Of a DNA stretch of 64,000 nucleotides, positions 23,851-35,369 are shown piece by piece. The notes below the pieces were generated by a model, which did not search any database, was not told where the DNA came from, and was given only the letters and a program-made list of their open reading frames with translations. The stretch is from Ursus arctos (Eukaryota; Chordata; Mammalia; Carnivora; Ursidae), in contig NW_026622786.1 of assembly GCF_023065955.2 (NCBI RefSeq), positions 47,230,938 to 47,294,937 on the forward strand, read 5' to 3'. Within the stretch, counting starts at the first letter, position 1; the number at the start of each line of letters is the position of its first letter. The position numbers were made by a program, and so were the translations under genes.

Positions 23851-23954
23851 TAAAACTCATTGAAGGACTTCAGGTTTTATTAAGGAAAGATATTTGTCTT
23901 TAACAAGTTAGCTAACGTTAGTAATCAAGATCCTCTAGTCCTGATTAAATGCCA

Positions 23955-24130
23955 AACAGTATCCCAGTTACTTAATTTCTTTGGTTTTATTTTCCTTACT
24001 TATAAACTGTAAATTGGGGATAATCATTCATATATCTCAGTGTTGTTTTAAGGGGGAGTGATATCATGCATTTAAAGCATTTAGTATAGTACTTGTTCCA
24101 TGGTAACTGCTAAATAAATGGAAATATTGT
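23955..24130 (+). repeat. MIR SINE
   Basis: ttacttaatttctttggttt, then aactgtaaattggggataat, ctcagtgttgttttaag and a terminal gctaaataaatg follow the MIR order. Confidence 0.7.
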
Positions 24131-24818
24131 CATTTTTAATTGTTATTAATTCTGGCAGGATGCTTCTCAGGGCCCCTACTTCTGCTTGAACTTACCTCCT
24201 TTTATTGTTGAACTATTAAGGATATTTTGTTTTAGAATTAATTGTAAGACTCAAGAGAATACCAAAGGACCTTGTGTTCTGTACTTCTCCTATTCTAAAT
24301 CAGTTTCTTTTTCTATTCAGAGATAACTCAGAATTTAAAATGATATAGTACATTGGCTAACCTCTACTCTGGGAGAGTAACAAAATGAAGAATAAATTAT
24401 GGGACTGTCCGGCTGTTCAAACATATGCTTGTCATTCTAAAGACATGGAAATGTGTGGCCTTTCAGAAGTTTGAGCTCCCCTGGCTTTCTCTCTTACTAG
24501 CCCTGGCAGGAAGATTACAACAAAGGACATGTGAACAGTATTCAGGGTATGGTGTGTGAAGGTGATTAGACTGTAGGAATTTACATAGAGAAAGTTTCTT
24601 TCCACCAGAATTTCCAAGAGACTACATAGTTCTTATCCTTAGGAAACAAAGAAAAGCACAATACAGGGGAGCAAGAACCATGGCGGTAAAATTAAAAAAA
24701 GAAAAAAATCCTGGCACAAGGAATGGGACTAGATATTCGCTCCTGACCTCATGAGTGGGATGAAAATTAAGGAGGGGAAAAAGGTAAATAATAGACTTGA
24801 ATTTTAAAAAGCTGTTAA
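24131..24818. other. Unassigned DNA
   Basis: No family recognised; minus-strand frames at 24432-24617 and 24622-24837 have no domain. Confidence 0.45.
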
Positions 24819-25018
24819 GGGGGCGCCTGGGTGGCACAGTCAGTTAATTGGCCAACTCTTGGTTTTGCCTCAGGTTGTGATCTCAGGGTCCTGAGATTCA
24901 GCAGGGTGTTTGGCTCTTTGCTCAGTGTGCTCTGAGCGGAGGCTGCTTAAGTTTTTCTCTCCCTCTCCCTGGCCCTCCCCCCTTCTCTCTCTCTCAAACA
25001 AATAAATGCATCTAAAAT
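24819..25018 (+). mobile_element. CAN-SINE, older variant
   Basis: Head GGGGGCGCCTGGGTGGCACA followed by an older-type body (GTCAGTTAATTGGCCAACTC, GGTTGTGATCTCAGGGTCC), CT-rich part and AAATAAATGCATC. The tail runs straight into the GATA array. No convincing TSD. Confidence 0.93.
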
Positions 25019-25020
25019 AG

Positions 25021-25071
25021 ATGATGATAGATAGATAGATAGATAGATAGATACATAGATACATAGATACA
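25021..25071. repeat. (GATA)n microsatellite
   Basis: GATA units followed by three GATACATA-type units, immediately after the SINE tail, from which it probably arose. Confidence 0.95.
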
Positions 25072-25525
25072 TCAGTATTTTGTGTCCCAAGTGGAATCTT
25101 GCTCTTAGCACTGGTCAGTGTAAAAGAAGTAAGTGACAAGACTTAGCTCTGCCTGTTTTCTCACTTGTTAGTATCTCTCTTTTTCCTATTTCAGAAAACT
25201 AGTCCTCATACTGAATATAAAAATATAAATCTAACAAATAGCTCTCAAGTAGTGTTATATCTGATTTATCTTCTCTGAAAATATTGCTCTCTGTTTAAGG
25301 CAAACTGGGGAGTAGCTGAAATGATACAGAAGGTGTAGTGAGGCTCACACAACCCATCATATCATTTCAGAAGCTGACTGATGTTGAAAAGTGAAGATGA
25401 GTCTTGTACCCAAAATAAATAATTTACTGGATGAGGTGTGAAGAACTATGGACTCATTTATCTGTCCCACCCCCAATTTCACCTTCCTTCTCTCCCTTCT
25501 TTCTTTATTTTTTCCCCATAACCCT
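25072..25525. other. Unassigned AT-rich DNA
   Basis: Part of the 158-codon minus-strand frame at 25357-25833. No domain, signal or family resemblance is visible in the peptide. Confidence 0.4.
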
Positions 25526-25640
25526 TGACTAAGCATATACTCTGTACAGGCCATTGTAGTATAATCGGTGGCCATAGAGACAAATAATACAATATAAAGT
25601 GACCGTTCCCATGGAATCCCCTGGTTAATGCTATGGAAGA
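25526..25640 (-). repeat. L2 LINE fragment (3' end)
   Basis: The + strand shows actaagcatatactctgtac, then tggccatagagacaaataat and ccatggaatcccc, a degenerate reverse complement of the L2 3' end. Confidence 0.5.
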
Positions 25641-26279
25641 AAAATGCAATGCAAACTTTAGGTCTTATTGTTCTCAGATTACCAATACTAAAGTAAACAC
25701 TAGCATTTTCATTTACTATCCTTATTAGGACATAACTAATAATCATAATTCTCAAAAGAATACATTTAGCAGGTTTTGACTTCAAGAAACTTCCCTGGAC
25801 TTGTCCAAGCCCTTTTGTTAATGTTTCCAACACCTTTTGTTCCTTTGTGTATAATTAGCAGCTCCTTTGAAAGCCTGCAAACATTAGAGTTCAGGTTTGT
25901 CATAAGGACTACTAATTGTTGATAGTCTTTTCTCAGAAGCACATAAGTGAAAAAGCTGTCTTTTGATATAGAAACTTCATCATGAGATTTAGTTAGCATT
26001 TTAAGTCTTTTCAACTAAATCTGTCTGCTTATTAAAAGCATGTTTATATCTTACTCATTTTAGAGTATAAAGATATTTCTGTGAAGAACATATTTTGTAA
26101 ATTTTTATGCTGAATGTAAAGACCCATATAAATTGTTAAGAAAAATATCCAGGTAAATACAGAACAGATGAAAGTTGAAGAGAAACATATTTTACTAGAT
26201 TTTTGGGTAAGTCATAATAATGCTAATATGTATAATCAAGGAAAGATTCCCTACAATATTAAGTACTTCCTTATTCTCA
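25641..26279. other. Unassigned DNA
   Basis: The minus-strand frame 25766-26014 has no recognisable domain. No repeat found. Confidence 0.4.
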
Positions 26280-27210
26280 AGTGTTTCTATGCATATTAAA
26301 AATCATGTTCGGTGTGATTAATTAATGTCTCGTGAACCATTTTCTAGGAAGTTTGGAGATTTTATTGCATATTTCAGCTTCAGTGTGTAAACTTCATGTG
26401 TTTTCTGTTCATTCAGATCCTCTTATTTATAGTTGTGTTGCTAATTTTATGCTTTACTACAGAGGTTTTAAAAAGCGCTAATGTGAAAATTTTTCTTTAT
26501 AATAAAAAATCTTAAAAAATCTAAACAAGTAGAAATCTTGCAAGAAACATGCTGTGTGAGTCAGGTCTTCTGGGAGTATTGCAAGCTGGCATTCTGCCCA
26601 CTTATGCAGGGTTTCTTAATTTGTTCTACTATAAAATATTGTGAATCTTCTCCCTAGCTGTAAGTACCTCACCGGTTTGAAATGCAGAAATTGTAATTAG
26701 ACTTGAAGCTGAAAAGGAAGGTACCGTGGAGAGTCCTGGCTCTTATTAGCTTTAGAGCTAGGGACAAACAGATGCCACAGACTATTTGAGGGCTGTTTCT
26801 TGGATGATGCTAATTGTTTATTGTGCTCATTATTCTGTGACAATCTTAGAATCACCCAGGTGGGGAGATGTTAGACTAAAATTACCAGTATCTGTGCGAA
26901 GACAAACTCATCCTTCCACAGTTTAACTGCATTTTGGCCAAGGCTGAGGGATTCAAAAGCCACTGTGAGTTTTATGAACAAGATTAAGAAAGCCTTTGAC
27001 ACTGGTCTTAGTTTATAAAAGTGGAACCCTCAGTAAATTGTTTTAGATTCTTTCGTATTCCTGGCCAAATATATAGAGAAGAATGTTTCCAGGAAGAAAT
27101 AAGATCAAGGACAAGCCTAACTATTTTCTATGTGAATTTAAACCAACAACCAGGCATCTGTTTTGATTTGTTGGATTTGATTGCCTATTGACAGGTGTGC
27201 CGGGCTTATT
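26280..27210. other. Repeat-free block, possible conserved element
   Basis: About 0.9 kb with no recognisable insertion and many TAAT/ATTA-type homeodomain-like words (e.g. ttgtaattagacttg, gatgctaattgtttattg). Function is not shown by the sequence; candidate for comparative alignment only. Confidence 0.25.
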
Positions 27211-27714
27211 CTGAACAATCACTACATTTTTTTTTTTAATGCAACTTTTGTTTGGTGGACTCATTTCATGAAAGTGGTGAGTGAGTGTGTCATCTGGTTC
27301 TCAGTTTCCCACATGCCAACTATAGGTCTTTGCATACTATAGATACAGAATAAGAAATTCGGTCCTTTTATCGGGGGGAGGGAGCATGAAATTTGATTTT
27401 AATCTGGATGAATTTTTAGACAACTTTCAGTTTTCAGATCCTGTGATTTTAATCATTCGTTGATTTGGTTTTGTTGATTCACTTATCAAATCATAAAATT
27501 ATCGAATGGAAGAACTTATCGATCAAATGCACTAATATTTGAATGTTTCATATATACAGTGTTCAGTTACAGTATGAGTTTAAACTGTGGATCCATATGT
27601 GTGGGTGTGGTCCAGTTACAATGAAAAATAGATGACTTGCAGAACATTTGGCAATTCTTTGAACAATTTTTAGACCCTCTTCTCCCAAGAAATGAGGTAA
27701 AATATCATTCTTAC
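27211..27714. other. Unassigned DNA
   Basis: No family recognised. Confidence 0.4.
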
Positions 27715-27733
27715 AAGAAAGCCAACATAATGA

Positions 27734-27940
27734 GGGGCGCCTGGGTGGCACAGCGGTTGAGCGTCTGCCTTCGGCTCAGGGCGTGATCCCGGCGTTATGG
27801 GATCGAGCCCCACATCAGGCTCTTCCGCTGTGAGCCTGCTTCTTCCTCTCCCACTCCCCCTGCTTGTGTTCCCTCTCTCGCTGGCTGTCTCTATCTCTGT
27901 AGAATAAATAAATAAAATCTTTAAAAAAAAAAAAGAAAGA
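27734..27940 (+). mobile_element. CAN-SINE, young subtype
   Basis: GGGGCGCCTGGGTGGCACAG head, full body, AATAAATAAATAAAATCTT tail and A-rich end. Perfect 19-base TSD AAGAAAGCCAACATAATGA at 27715-27733 and 27941-27959, one of the longest in the window. Minus-strand frames across it are repeat-derived. Confidence 0.98.
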
Positions 27941-27959
27941 AAGAAAGCCAACATAATGA

Positions 27960-28770
27960 AAAGCAAGATATAAGCTGCTCACAACCAAGGTGGAGGAAAG
28001 AGTAGCCAATTAAAGACAGTGTTAGGGAAGGTAAAGAATAAGGGGTAAATACAATTGCTTCCAGTAGACTTTAGGAAGCCCTATGGAGAAATTGAGACAT
28101 TTGATTTTCATTGATTTAAGTAAAGCATAAAGACAGACTGGCATTATACTTAAGGATGCAAAAGAGTCATAATATCCCAGAGTAAAGAAAGTAATTTGAA
28201 ATAGCTGTTGTTAACTCTTCTTTTTTCTTTTCAAAACCTGTATCTTATTAAATATTTGGTATTGTTTCTAACAATAATAGCAAACAATTTGTGTTATGTG
28301 TGTTTATCAAGTTGAGTTAATTTTAACTTTAGTGAAACTTTGTTTCACTGAAAAGTGTATTTCAGTGCAATAACTAAACAAACTGTATCTCTTCTGGGGA
28401 GTTTATCAAATAAAGTCCTGTGTTGAATTATCTGTGATATAATTTTAGTTGAACAAAAAGATCATGCCTTTGAGTTTTCTATTTATTTAACAAAAATTCC
28501 AAAATTAGCCAACATGACAGCATATCACACAACATTAGAAATTTAATGTATGTGATGATTATATAGCAAATCAAGTATTTTAATCTAGACAAAGTTATGG
28601 AAGTCATGTTTTATTATTTCATGTAATGTATAACATTATAAAATCAAGGTGGCAGTTTTGTGTTCTGAAAGGAATATAATTGAACACATATACTTTTGCA
28701 TGAATTAATCCTACAGTAGTGGTACTGATGAGGTGAGTTAATAAGGTATGTGATTTACATCTGCTAAAGT
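27960..28770. other. Unassigned AT-rich DNA
   Basis: No family recognised. Confidence 0.45.
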
Positions 28771-28774
28771 AGTG

Positions 28775-28865
28775 CTTTATACATAGAAGAAACTGAGGCT
28801 CAGAGAGACTGACGTTCCAAGTCCGAGCAGTAACAAACCTGAAGTTATACTGTCTGAGTTCACAT
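28775..28865 (-). repeat. MIR SINE fragment
   Basis: agaagaaactgaggctcaga, then ctgaagttatactgtctgag, the reverse-complement MIR core. Short. Confidence 0.6.
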
Positions 28866-28919
28866 ATATTGAATTGAGCTAAACAGAAGTAAATACTGTG
28901 GCATTTAACAAATGATGAT

Positions 28920-29075
28920 GTGGTATCATTTAAGTGCTTACCCTTATGGTAGATATTTTACACAAATTTTCTCCAATATTTATAACCAGGAAAATGGATA
29001 ATATGATTCTCAATGAAATAACAGAACCTCGGAAGGCAAAGAAAATTATCCATAACCACATAGTTAATAATTGTT
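28920..29075 (-). repeat. MIR SINE fragment
   Basis: atcatttaagtgcttaccc, then gaaaatggataatatgattc and cataaccacatagttaataa match a second reverse-complement MIR, about 60 bases from the previous one. Confidence 0.6.
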
Positions 29076-29157
29076 GTTAGGAAAAAGTATTCCTGTAACC
29101 TCCTCCAGATCTAGATTGAGAACCACTGAAACTGAATCCTTGGGAAGACCTCAGCAC

Positions 29158-29195
29158 GGGTTTTTTGTTTTGTTTTGTTTTTTGTTTTGTTCTTA
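29158..29195. repeat. (TTTTG)n low-complexity tract
   Basis: A short T-rich array of TTTTG/TTTTTTG units. Confidence 0.85.
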
Positions 29196-29289
29196 ATGTC
29201 TTGAAGATGATTTTTTTAGTAGATGGAGCTGATAACCTGTTATCACGAGTCCTGGGTAGTGAAAAAAACAAGGCTACTAAAGATAGGTC

Positions 29290-30590
29290 CCTTTTAAGCC
29301 TTACTAAATTTCAGTGTCTCTTTAATTTTTAAGGAACTAAAAATTTTACACATTGTGTTTGCAAGAAAGTCAGCCATGAAAGATTCAGTGTTCTTATGGG
29401 AAACATTCTCTTCTCTAAATGAAAAAATAAATTCTCTGTTAACTCTCTTGAAAGGTCTTCTAATTGAGGAAGTCCATTCTTCCCTCAAAGCACGTGGGCA
29501 GTTTCCATTAATAATAAAGCCCTTAGGAGAAAAAATAATTCCCTGAGATGCTATAAAATGCCCAAATAGAATGAAATCTTCTGCCAAGGTTTATACTGAC
29601 TCTGAGTTTTGATATAAGCAACTAACTGTGCCTTCCACACAACTTAGGAAAATTTTATCAGCAGTTATACAACTAACTGAATTAAATGGAAAGGAGCAAA
29701 TGTGAAAGTCAACAGATTTAAATTGCACCCTCTAACCACAAAGCAACGTTTGCATCTGTTTATTTAGATGACAGTCCATCTTAGTGCCATGCTTTAGGAT
29801 CCAAGAGTCTAGGAAAGTGAGATAACAGTGCTCCTGAATTCCACGGGAAGGCAACATGTTTGGAAGAGAATATTCCCAAGCTGTGTTAATAGGAAAACAT
29901 CTGTCAGTTACAGATTAATTTTCTTCACAGATTTTCCACCTTTGGAAACATCTGCAGCTGAAATGTATTTCTCTAAAATGTAGATTACAGAGGTCAACTA
30001 GTTTATCAGCCTTTCTAAGAACTGGCTGCTTTCTACAGTACACAGATATAGCTGAAATAGCAAGATTAAGTGCATACCCTTAAAACCACAAGCAAAAAGC
30101 AGTTGGGTGAAAGGGAAAGACTTTCAAAAAGAACATATTAGTACTAAAATAATTCAGTTGGGGACTCACTTGTAGTCTGCCACATTTTAATAAAGGAAAG
30201 TCACATGATACTCATTATATTCAAGAAACATTTATACTAATCTTTTCCACATACATTTTTATAATAAAAACATATCCGTGAAAATTTAGTAGTTGATAAT
30301 CAAATGGAAATAAATAGAGCACACGTGTGCACCTTGCAGAATCTTTGTTTAAAATGGTTTCTTTGTAGCTTCATACTTAAATAGTTTGTGTATTTTAAAA
30401 TACACTTGCATATTAGCAAATTAGGAAAATGTAAATGTAGAAATCTGTGCAAAGGCCTAATTGAGGTGAACCTTGCCAAACAATTAACAGTTACGATTAA
30501 TTTTAGACTAAGATTTAAGACTTTGGGGAACTTGCATGCCAACGCCAGAGGCTTGGTGATGTCACCAGCACTGTAAGGAAGAAACTAGCA
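29290..30590. other. Repeat-free block, possible conserved element
   Basis: No insertion recognised over 1.3 kb. Frames are open on both strands at 29294-29587 and 30300-30576, with no protein resemblance. TAAT words are frequent (e.g. cttctaattgagg, attaataataaag). A conserved non-coding element is an inference only. Confidence 0.25.
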
Positions 30591-32845
30591 ATTGTATTCC
30601 TATTAAAAGCTGAATTTGCTGTGAAGCAGATAGTTTCCTCTTCTACTCATCCTCCTTATCATCTTCCTTTTTTTTTTTTTCTGATTCCTTTCTTCATCAG
30701 ACCCCTATTGTCCCAAATAAAAGCCTCTCATAAAACATCTGCGTATTTGGGGATCCTGTTATTTACATAATCTTTAGAAGAGCAATTTCCTTCAAACTTG
30801 AAACATGCTGCGTTGTAGGAAGGAGTGTAATTGAACAGAATTCTCTTGAGAATCCTTTATAGGTAAAAAGCGTGAGATACCAAGACCAGGTGGGGCCATA
30901 AAATAAATTTCTTGTATATAAAAATAGTACCCATCTTTTGTCATTTTAGTATTTACCATTGTTATTATAATTACTGGATAAGTTGCCTGTCATTCTCATG
31001 GAGTTCCGAGAAGTTTAATTTCAGGCTGAAAATCCAATCTAAATATTCAACAATATTAATAATTAAATAAATATTAATCCTCCTCCACTATTAATTTTTT
31101 ATTGTGCCAAGATGTGAGGTCTTAAGGGAAACACTAGCAGCCCTAAACTAGAGCCTTTGTCCGTAGGTCTTAACCTTTTTTTGAGGTGATGCATTTATGG
31201 ATAGGGAGAAGGAAAATAATTATGCATACAGTCAGAATTGAAGGCAGTAGGTTATCTTGGTAGGAAGCTGCAAAATACTTTTTTACCACAGGGTAAAAGA
31301 GTACTTTGAAAAGCTTCATTGAAACTATCTGTATCAAATGCTTAGAGCTCATTTCAAAGGAGTTTAAAAAAAAAAAGTTTACAAAAAGAATATTCATCTG
31401 GAACCAAAGGTTGTCTTAAATTTGAACAGAGAACAATAAAGGAAAAAATCAGCAAGGAATCTTTGTTCAGCCAACACTAGCTTGCATATATTCTTAAAGG
31501 ATTCATTTGGTTAAGTAATTGGAAACATCACCATTTTTGTCTCCAAAAATATACCTTTAAATGAATTAAAATGATCGTTTTATTAACCCTAGGAAGATGA
31601 CACAAAAAGCCATTCAAAATACAGCCATTCTTCTTTGAAATATGAACAATAAGAATAGTTTATTAGGAAGGATATCAATAAAAAGTTGAAAGATTATAAG
31701 ATACTCTATATAAAGTTGTTAAATTTTTTTATTATTATGAAAAAATATCCTTGAATCTTTCTACCATGATACCTGGGGAAGTTTTGAAATATACAACTTC
31801 CATCTCTCCATTATAAAATCCTAAGGTTTAAAGTTAAAATTATATACTTCTAAAATTATTACTGTAAATTGTTTTTATATTATTAGCTATCTTGATAATC
31901 TTGAAATATTTCAAGACAAGTCATACTAAAGTTACCTTGTTTGGCTGCTGTGAAAAGGTATATATTCTTATAGAACTCACATGAATACTTCAATTTCTGA
32001 AGTAAGCATTGGAGATAACATTTTACTGAGGTTTTGCATTAGTCTGTTTAAAGTTTCTAAATTGGGCTGTCAAAAAAAAAAAGATTGTTAGTCCTTTTAC
32101 ACTGTTTTTAAATAAAAGATTTTCACTTAAAAAAAATCTGGAATTTTGCTCAATACTCCATCTAAAGATAGGGGAAAAAATTATATAGCCCCAAGAAATG
32201 TTGTGAATGCCATGTTAAAATCTTGGCATTTCTAAGATTTTTGTGAAATGCTTTAGCAAAGAGCAAGAAAGTTATCTTAAGATATTTTTCATAGAGAACA
32301 AAGAAATACTTTCTAACGTGATAAACTGGAACATTTTGCATGTTTAGAGATTTTTTTTAATAAAACACTCAGACATAAGTTTATTCTATCAACTTTAGCA
32401 AATAAGGAATGACTATGTATCAGTTAAAAACTCTGGACAAAGGGGTTTGTTGTGTAATTATCATAGTGCACGTAATTATCTTCCCACCTATAATGTCAGC
32501 ATAAGGGTCATCACAAAAGTTTACACATCCATAAATGTCTCCTGCGGCTGATTGGTTTCACTAATAATAGTTGTGCTTGAGCCAACTTGCTTATCTTCTT
32601 GAAGGCACCCTTAGTCTTTAAAAACAATTCTCTTGTCTTAGATACTGAGCTTCTTAAAGGCTACCAACCTTGTTCCCTTTACTGTTCTTTTTATATGGCT
32701 GAGTGGAGGTGGAAGGAACATCTTTTATCCTCACTTTGTTCCTTAGCCTCAATTCCAGGACAACAAGAAACATTTCTTTACACATTTCTTTACACATTTT
32801 TATAATTGACGTGATGGCTAATAGTTAGGATGTGCCTATGTTATA
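30591..32845. other. Unassigned AT-rich DNA
   Basis: A short poly-T (30667-30681) and several A runs. No repeat family recognised; frames at 31170-31397 and 32587-32805 have no domain. A small tandem duplication (CTTTACACATTT, twice) lies at about 32774-32798. Confidence 0.45.
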
Positions 32846-32879
32846 TTTGTTGCTGGGTTTTTGTTTTGGGGGGGGGTTG

Positions 32880-33121
32880 GTTTTAGTTTTTTTTTTTTAA
32901 GATTTATTTATTTATTTGGATAAATGAGAGAGAGAACATGAACTGGGGGGGAAGAGCAGAGGGAGAGGGAGAGAAAGAATCTCAAGCAGACTCCCCCCCA
33001 ACCCCCTGCCCCCCACTGAGTGCAGAGCCTGATACCAGGCTCGATCTCACAACCCTGAGATCATGACCTGAGCAGAAATCAAGAGTCCGACGCTCAACTG
33101 ACCCAGCCACCAAGACACCCC
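32880..33121 (-). mobile_element. CAN-SINE, older subtype
   Basis: The + strand starts in a poly-T/G-rich tract, then AAGATTTATTTATTTATTTG, a (GA)-rich part, an unusual C-rich insert (cccccccaaccccctgcccc) and ends ccaccaagacacccct. TTGTTGCTG at 32847-32855 and 33125-33133 is a possible TSD. Confidence 0.9.
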
Positions 33122-33133
33122 TACTTGTTGCTG

Positions 33134-33565
33134 TTTTTTAAGGTTTCAATATTGTGTTCCCTATCTCAAACATTGGTATATAGTAATAGAGATATTTATT
33201 TCATTGATATATATATGTTATTTGAGGAATTCATTGGTAGATATGATATTGATCTATATTCCTCTTTATTGTCCTCACAGTAATGTGGCTAAGACCAGGG
33301 TGTCACATGGTCAAGCAACAAATCTTTTATGAACACACTGACTTCATAGAGTTATTAATCCCTTGAATTGGTTCTTGGTGGTGATACTGCAATTAATTTC
33401 ATATCTTCTAAGATACCATGCATTTAATAATTGTTTCCAGATATTTTTCATCATTCATAATGGTGACTTAAATGAATTTATTTAAATAAAACTATACATT
33501 TTCATGATGGAAAATACTTTTTCAAAATAGAATGGCATAATTTGATGTTATAGTTATAAACACTA
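33134..33565. other. Unassigned AT-rich DNA
   Basis: No family recognised. Confidence 0.45.
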
Positions 33566-33566
33566 G

Positions 33567-33755
33567 GGCAGAGGTTTCCAGAGTGGTCCCTGGACCAGCA
33601 ATACCAACATTACTGAGAACTGGTTAAAAAGGCAAATTCTCAGGCTCCACCCCAGACGATGAATAAGAAACTTAGGGTGGGGCCCAACAGTCTGTGGTTT
33701 ACCGAGCCCTCCCGGTGATTCTTATTTATGTCAAAAGTGGAAGAACGCTGCTGGG
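33567..33755 (+). mobile_element. MER5A-type hAT DNA transposon
   Basis: Clear non-autonomous hAT-Charlie element: ggtttccagagtggtccctg, gaccagcaataccaacatt, gcaaattctcaggctccacc, gggtggggcccaacagtctg, then ccctcccggtgattctta. It carries no transposase. Confidence 0.9.
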
Positions 33756-34297
33756 AAGGATAATGAAAACACGTTACCAGAAATGGATAATTTTGCTAAA
33801 CAGCTTTATGAGAGAACCAAATTTAAACTTGTATGTTTGAATTTTTTTAAGTTAAAGAATACATTGACTACTGAAATTGGCCAAAATTTATTTGGGATTA
33901 TTTATTGAGTTAAAATCACTCAGGGTATTTCTCTACTCTCCACCCACCAAAAATAAATAAATAATTAGTAAGAGTAGTAGACTTTTTTCTAGTGCTTGAA
34001 ATTACTGTCAGGAGAGGATGATTTTGAGGTCATTTCAAATTTGAATTAGGAAGACCAAAAACAGTAACTTATTACCCTGACATCCCTACATGTAGTTTAA
34101 AGGAAGCTCAGGCCATGACAGGCCATGGTGTATTTTGTTGTAATCCTTAAATTACAATGTAAAACATGGAAGACCATCTCCATCAAGGACTAAGGAGTCA
34201 GTCTTTCATACTGGGGCAGCTCAACAAAATGTTCACATTGGATAGGGACTATCTGCAGTGACAATCCCTAGATAAATTTTTATTGTTTTCATCTTAT
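33756..34297. other. Unassigned DNA
   Basis: No family recognised. Confidence 0.45.
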
Positions 34298-34311
34298 AAA
34301 AATAATGTGTA

Positions 34312-34490
34312 GGGATGTCTGGGTGGCTCAGTCGGTTAAGCCTCTGCCTTCAGCTCAGGTCATGATCCCCCGGTCCTGAGATTGAGCCCAGCATTGGGCT
34401 CCCTGCTCAGTGGGGAGTCTGCTGCTCCTTCTGCCCCTGCTCATGTTCTCTCTCTGTCCCTCTCTCAAATAAATGGATAAAATCTTTTTA
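34312..34490 (+). mobile_element. CAN-SINE, older subtype
   Basis: GGGATGTCTGGGTGGCTCAG head, GGTTAAGCCTCTGCC, CT-rich part and AAATAAATGGATAAAATC tail. Perfect TSD AAAAATAATGTGTA at 34298-34311 and 34491-34504. Confidence 0.97.
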
Positions 34491-34554
34491 AAAAATAATG
34501 TGTATTATTATAAAAAGTATAAATCTTAAACTAAAACCACTCTTTGTCTAGTCA

Positions 34555-35186
34555 ACTTTCTTGGTCATTAACAGTGAATTGTGCCCCTCCATTATATGTT
34601 GAAATACCAACCCCCCGGTTCCTCAGAATGTGACTATATTTAGGGTTAGAGTCTTTAAAGAGGTAATTAAGATTAAATGAAGTCATGAGGGTGGACCCTA
34701 ATCCCCTATGACTGGTGTCCTTAGAAGAGGAGATAATTATGACAGGCACAAGCACCGAGGAAAGACCATATGAAGGCAGAGATAGAAAAAGAGATAGAAA
34801 AGGCTATCTAAGGGGCGCCTGGGTGGCACAGCGGTTAAGCGTCTGCCTTCGGTTCAGGGCGTGATCCTGGCATTATGGGATCAAGCCCCACATCAGGCTC
34901 CTCCGCTATGAGCCTGCTTCTTCCTCTCCCACTCCCCCTGCTTGTGTTCCCTCTCTCGCTGGCTGTCGCTATCCTGTCAAATAAATAAATAAAATCTTTA
35001 AAAGAAAAAAAAAAAGAAAAAAGAAAAGGCTATCTGCAAGCCAAGGAGAGACCTCAGAAGAAATCAAACCCTCAGACATCTTGATCTCCGAATTCTACCC
35101 TCCAGGACTCTGAGAAAGTTAATTTCTATTGTTTAAGCCATGCAGTTGGTGGTAATTGGTTATGGAAGCCCTATCAAATTAATATA
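34555..35186 (+). mobile_element. MLT1-like MaLR LTR split by a SINE
   Basis: Left part: tgaattgtgcccctccatt, gtgactatatttagggttag, atgactggtgtccttagaag. Right part (after 35022): ctgcaagccaaggagagacc, atcttgatctccgaattct, tattgtttaagccatgcagt. Together these are one MLT1-type LTR on the + strand. A CAN-SINE sits at 34810-35021. No internal ERV genes. Confidence 0.88.
34810..35021 (+). mobile_element. CAN-SINE, young subtype
   Basis: GGGGCGCCTGGGTGGCACAG head and full body, AATAAATAAATAAAATC tail with an AAAAG-rich end. Perfect TSD AGAAAAGGCTATCT at 34796-34809 and 35022-35035. It inserted into the older MLT1 LTR. Confidence 0.97.
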
Positions 35187-35369
35187 GTCACTACTGGTTA
35201 CTGTAGTTACTGCTTTTTCTTTGAAGGTCATGCATAGCAGCTATTTCTGGTTCCCTGCCGGATTTTTCTCCAGGGAGAGCTGCCTCTCTTACTCTCAGAA
35301 TGTTTGTTTGTGTCTTTCTGTCCTGCTACCACTGTTTTAAAAACTTTTTGATTCTTTTCTCACTTGCTA

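Noticed and set aside
23660..23903. Repetitive frames on both strands (EGRK-type and FLPS-type)
   Set aside because: Translation of the CCTT microsatellite.
34555..35186. Endogenous retrovirus with genes
   Set aside because: Only solo MaLR LTR sequence is present here and at 8370-8880; no gag, pol or env region lies next to either.
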